From assembly GCA_965656605.1 (NCBI GenBank), contig CBFHLC010000008.1, positions 1 through 60,980 on the forward strand: a stretch of 60,980 nt of DNA, given 5' to 3'. Shown piece by piece: positions 58,445 through 60,980 of the stretch. The notes beneath the pieces are model-generated. The model had not been told where the DNA came from. It ran no database searches and worked only from the letters and a program-made list of their open reading frames with translations. How positions within the stretch are numbered: the first letter of the stretch is position 1; the number at the start of each line of letters is the position of its first letter. The position numbers and the translations under genes were made by a program. Source of the DNA: Litorivicinus sp965656605 (GTDB lineage Bacteria; Pseudomonadota; Gammaproteobacteria; Pseudomonadales; Litorivicinaceae).

Positions 58445-58861
58445 TTACAGCTGGCTGAGGATGTACTCAACCGCGCCGCGGATCTCTTCCTCGCTGCAAT
58501 CTGCACACAAGCCCTTGGCCGGCATCGCGTTAAAGCCGTTGTAGGCGTGCTGAACTAGGGTATCGAGACCCTTCGCCTGACGAGGCTCCCACGCGGCCGC
58601 GTCACCGGTCATCGGCGCACCCGCAGCACCCGACGTGTGGCAAGCAGCACAACCGGCAGTGTAAACCGCATCGCCTGAACGAGCACTGGCAGAGGCAACT
58701 ACCGCGACTGCACCCGCTTCACCGGCACAAGGATCGCCCACGACGCAAACGCTGGCAGTGTGAGCAATACGATCGACCACAGCCTGCTCTTTGGCCGTTA
58801 AGGCCCAAGCGCTTAGTGTTACGGCCGCTGCCGCACCCAATGCAATTAGCTTTTTCAACAT
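58445..58861 (-). CDS. Cytochrome c5-like monohaem cytochrome
   Basis: This is a periplasmic electron carrier. The 138 residues have a signal peptide (about 1-22), the haem motif CAACH at 71-75, the axial Met113 in NAMPAKG, and a following CADC pair (Cys119, Cys122) that is the disulfide typical of cytochrome c5. An unusual extra pair, Cys39 and Cys45 (VCVVGDPC), lies in the Ala/Val-rich stretch before the haem domain. It is monocistronic with its own terminator. The electron partner is unknown. Confidence 0.92.
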   Translation of the reverse strand: MLKKLIALGAAAAVTLSAWALTAKEQAVVDRIAHTASVCVVGDPCAGEAGAVAVVASASARSGDAVYTAGCAACHTSGAAGAPMTGDAAAWEPRQAKGLDTLVQHAYNGFNAMPAKGLCADCSEEEIRGAVEYILSQL

Positions 58862-58956
58862 GTCTTCATCCCAAGTGTTTGGCCAATGGCCGAAAATCCG
58901 ATGGCCAAATTATAGACTGATCCAGCCCCAGTTGACGAGCCACAAGCGCCCCCGCG

Positions 58957-59871
58957 TTAGTCGCGGTGACTACAACCCTGTTGCAGCTTGTCCAAAAATA
59001 CCGCTTTGATCGCAGCAACATCGGCGCTCATCGCCACATCGATTGCAGGTGCCGAGGCATCTCGAATGACACGCCCCACCTGCGCCCCCTCCAGGACAAC
59101 GTCTACGCCGGTGCGCTCCCAGCCAAACAACTCAGGATGCAGCGCTGACAATACGGCGGCCGGGTCGTGCAGCTGGCAGCCTTCAAACCCGACGGATTGA
59201 TAAAAATCGATGTAGCTGGCGGTCGCCTGACGCAACACCGAACCAGCGGGGTCTGGCAACTCATTAAACTGGCTCAGTTGCATCTGTATTTGCGAGGTGA
59301 CATCCAATCCGACCAGGCGAATCGGCCAACCTGCACGCAACACGATGCGAGCGGCGTGGGGGTCATTCCAAATATTGGCCTCGGCGACGTCACTCACATT
59401 ACCCGTCGCATCCAGCGACCCACCCATGATGACGACCTCGGCCACTCGCTCAACCAGGCTTGGGTCCTGCTGCAGAGCCTGGGCGATATTTGTCAGCGGC
59501 CCCACCGGCGCCAACACCAGCTTGGACGAATACTCATGGCTGGCCTTTAGAATGGCCTGAACCGCTGTCAGCTCCGACGGCTGCTTGTTAGGAGGCGGCA
59601 GGCTTACACCGCCAAGACCCTCAACGCCATGCACGAAATCCGCGGGCGGATTGGGACTTTGGACCATCGGGCCCTCGGCTCCCATCGCGACCCACCCGGA
59701 GGCGCCGGCTAGCTCTAGCAGCTGCAGTGCATTGCGCGTCGTGCGTTGCACACTGGCATTACCAAAGACCGTCGTCATTCCGATCAGATCCGTTGATTCG
59801 CCCAGCAAATAGAACAGCGCCAGTGCATCATCGATGCCGGGGTCAGTATCCAGGATCCAAGGTCGATTCAT
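58957..59871 (-). CDS. Inosine-uridine-type nucleoside hydrolase
   Basis: The enzyme splits ribonucleosides to base and ribose. The 304 residues have the calcium-binding DTDPGIDDALAL motif at 8-19, VLAPVGPLTNIA and a typical nucleoside hydrolase central region with IMGGSLDATGNVSDVAEANIW (quoted in part). The specific base cannot be predicted. It follows the ribokinase gene with a 4-nt overlap, which suggests hydrolysis and phosphorylation of the freed ribose are co-expressed. Confidence 0.94.
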   Translation of the reverse strand: MNRPWILDTDPGIDDALALFYLLGESTDLIGMTTVFGNASVQRTTRNALQLLELAGASGWVAMGAEGPMVQSPNPPADFVHGVEGLGGVSLPPPNKQPSELTAVQAILKASHEYSSKLVLAPVGPLTNIAQALQQDPSLVERVAEVVIMGGSLDATGNVSDVAEANIWNDPHAARIVLRAGWPIRLVGLDVTSQIQMQLSQFNELPDPAGSVLRQATASYIDFYQSVGFEGCQLHDPAAVLSALHPELFGWERTGVDVVLEGAQVGRVIRDASAPAIDVAMSADVAAIKAVFLDKLQQGCSHRD

Positions 59872-60710
59872 GCCAACTCACTTAACTCAGGAATAGCGAT
59901 CGCCGTGCCCTTGCGCGAGACCTGAATCGCAGCGGCCTTGGCCGCAATTTCTAATGCTGCTGCAGCACCGTGCTCTAGATGAGCCAAGAAATACCCTGCA
60001 AAGGTATCCCCCGCGCCAGTGGTATCGATGACCTGCGTCTGAATCGCAGGTTGGTGATGCCACTGCTGTCCGTCATAAAATTTTGCGCCTTGCGCACCCA
60101 TCGTAATCAGCGCCTGAACGCCCCACTCCTCGACATCCAAATGCAGTGCCGCGACGACGCTTGCGGCCTCGGCTTGGTTGACCGCAATCAAGTCGACCAG
60201 TGGCAGCAAGCTGCGCACGTGTTGAGCATCAAAGGGTGCTGCGCTGTAGGCGATTTTAGCGCCCGCTTGGCGAGCGATTTTGGCTGCTTCAATGACTCCG
60301 TTGGTCTCGTTTTGAATGACCAGCAGATCGCCGGGCTCTGCCAGCGATAGAGCCTGTTCGATATGTCCGCGAGTAATCTGGCGGTTTGCTCCAGGATGCA
60401 GCACGATTTGGTTCTCGCCTGAGGCATCAACCATGATGATGGCGTGCCCCGACACTGGAGCGAGTTGATCAACCAGACTGACTTGTACCCCAGCGTCGCG
60501 CATCAAATTGACGCAAAACTGTGCATCGCTGGCACACCTGCCGATATGCGCGACCTGTGCCCCAGCCCGTGCAGCGGCAATTGACTGATTCAGCCCTTTG
60601 CCACCAGCGAAGCAGGTGTATTGCTTTGAAGTCAGGGTTTCACCCGGCTCTGCGAAATGCTGCACGTCATAGACGTGGTCAACATTGATGGAACCCAGAT
60701 TAAAGATCAT
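59868..60710 (-). CDS. rbsK: Ribokinase
   Basis: Ribokinase makes ribose-5-phosphate from ribose and ATP. The 280 residues have the substrate motif GGKGLNQ at 36-42 and the catalytic GAGD at 232-235 (TTGAGDTFAGYF), the PfkB-family signature. The start at 60710 has an AAGGA about 5 nt upstream; the open frame to 60737 adds nine unlikely residues. It is the promoter-proximal partner of the nucleoside hydrolase, and its product feeds prs, also in this window. Confidence 0.93.
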   Translation of the reverse strand: MIFNLGSINVDHVYDVQHFAEPGETLTSKQYTCFAGGKGLNQSIAAARAGAQVAHIGRCASDAQFCVNLMRDAGVQVSLVDQLAPVSGHAIIMVDASGENQIVLHPGANRQITRGHIEQALSLAEPGDLLVIQNETNGVIEAAKIARQAGAKIAYSAAPFDAQHVRSLLPLVDLIAVNQAEAASVVAALHLDVEEWGVQALITMGAQGAKFYDGQQWHHQPAIQTQVIDTTGAGDTFAGYFLAHLEHGAAAALEIAAKAAAIQVSRKGTAIAIPELSELA

Positions 60711-60756
60711 GACTGTCCTTGGGAGCGATTTAAGCATCGCCTTATGGAGTACAAAC

Positions 60757-60784
60757 TAGCAAAGAGTAGGTGTTCAGGTATACT
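60757..60784 (+). promoter_or_regulatory. tRNA-Arg promoter
   Basis: TATACT (60779-60784) with a GC-rich discriminator (CCGCGCC) lies 10 nt before tRNA-Arg. The -35 is weak (TAGCAA, 60757-60762, 16-nt spacer). GC-rich discriminators are the mark of stringently controlled stable-RNA promoters. Confidence 0.55.
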
Positions 60785-60794
60785 CCGCGCCGAC

Positions 60795-60871
60795 GCGCCC
60801 GTAGCTCAGTTGGATAGAGTGTTGGCCTCCGAAGCCAAAGGTCACAGGTTCGATTCCTGTCGGGCGCGCCA
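60795..60871 (+). tRNA. tRNA-Arg (CCG anticodon)
   Basis: A 77-nt cloverleaf with encoded CCA. GCGCCCG pairs with CGGGCGC, the anticodon loop is CTCCGAA in stem TTGGC/GCCAA, and the T arm has GGTTCGATTCC. The intact 3' end is followed by 109 bp with no recognised gene to the window edge. Confidence 0.96.
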
Positions 60872-60916
60872 TCAGCTCACTTCGTTCTCTGGTCGCTTCT
60901 CTAAGGAATGCCGGCC

Positions 60917-60933
60917 CACAATCGCAGATTGTG
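60917..60933. repeat. Short perfect inverted repeat downstream of tRNA-Arg
   Basis: CACAATC and GATTGTG pair around GCA. No T-tract follows, so it is not a clear terminator. The rest of 60872-60980 shows no coding sequence I can support. Confidence 0.5.
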
Positions 60934-60980
60934 TGCGTTCGAAGGCTCGACGCAGGGCGTCTCGAAACCCCTTCTCACCC

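Noticed and set aside
58952..58966. CCGCG/CGCGG hairpin at the end of the nucleoside hydrolase gene
   Set aside because: It is only five pairs, without a T-tract, so it is too weak to call a terminator.
1..60980. CRISPR arrays, insertion sequences, prophage genes or toxin-antitoxin pairs
   Set aside because: No regularly spaced repeats, transposase, integrase or phage protein was seen. The small opposing genes near 29.7 kb do not have the layout of a toxin-antitoxin pair.

Overview
The window is a dense, moderately GC-rich stretch of a gammaproteobacterial chromosome. The evidence is a set of gene clusters in the order known from Pseudomonas and relatives: hpf-ptsN-rapZ-npr; mreBCD-maf-rng-yhdP-tldD with yjgA and pmbA; gatCAB; hemA-prfA-prmC-moeB diverging from lbcA-lolB-ispE; prs-rplY-pth-ychF; miaB-phoH-ybeY-ybeX-lnt-leuS-lptE-holA; and proA-nadD-rsfS-rlmH-mrdA-rodA-mltB-rlpA-dacA-ybeD-lipB. 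LolB, LptE, Lnt, OmpA and YhdP show a Gram-negative, LPS-type envelope. Compact packing and almost no mobile DNA suggest a free-living, perhaps marine, gammaproteobacterium of Pseudomonadales/Oceanospirillales type. The taxon is inference.

Layout. 1-3088 (+): nitrogen-PTS and RapZ cluster, ending in the Mg transporter MgtE. 3085-14085 (mostly -): the mreBCD operon running through maf, rng, yhdP and tldD to pmbA, with yjgA wedged in on the other strand. 14208-17778 (+): gatCAB and a rhodanese. 17896-21737 (-): hemA-prfA-prmC-moeB. 21821-28789 (+): LbcA-like lipoprotein, lolB, ispE, tRNA-Gln, prs, rplY, pth, ychF, with a small VOC gene on the other strand. 28848-30637: tRNA-Met, three small unknown genes and a DNA glycosylase, the only accessory-looking patch. 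30634-32939 (-): hemH and apeB. 33039-35359: prc and a DUF1820 gene. 35463-44554 (+): miaB to holA. 44556-56352 (-): ompA and the long ubiX-to-lipB run of wall and cofactor genes. 56459-58330 (+): pyrophosphate-dependent phosphofructokinase and pyrophosphatase. 58445-60710 (-): cytochrome c, nucleoside hydrolase, ribokinase. 60795-60871: tRNA-Arg. No gene-free stretch exceeds about 150 bases. There is no IS element, prophage or CRISPR array.

How it fits together. Much of the window builds the cell envelope: the elongasome (MreBCD, PBP2, RodA), wall trimming (PBP5, MltB, RlpA, Prc and its possible LbcA-type adaptor), lipoprotein maturation and sorting (Lnt, LolB) and LPS export (LptE). The rest is translation (GatCAB, PrfA/PrmC, Pth, YchF, RsfS, RlmH, YbeY, L25, DarP, LeuRS, three tRNAs) and cofactor supply (HemA, HemH, LipB, NadD, UbiX, MoeB).

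I found no convincing wholly new system. The most unusual structures are: yjgA sitting antisense inside the tldD-pmbA run with overlapping start and stop codons; four convergent gene pairs that share one tetranucleotide carrying both stop codons; two essential-type genes (mreC, pth) with no ATG/GTG/TTG where their conserved N-termini require a start; an ompA terminator written inside holA; and a dyad bracketing the ppa promoter.
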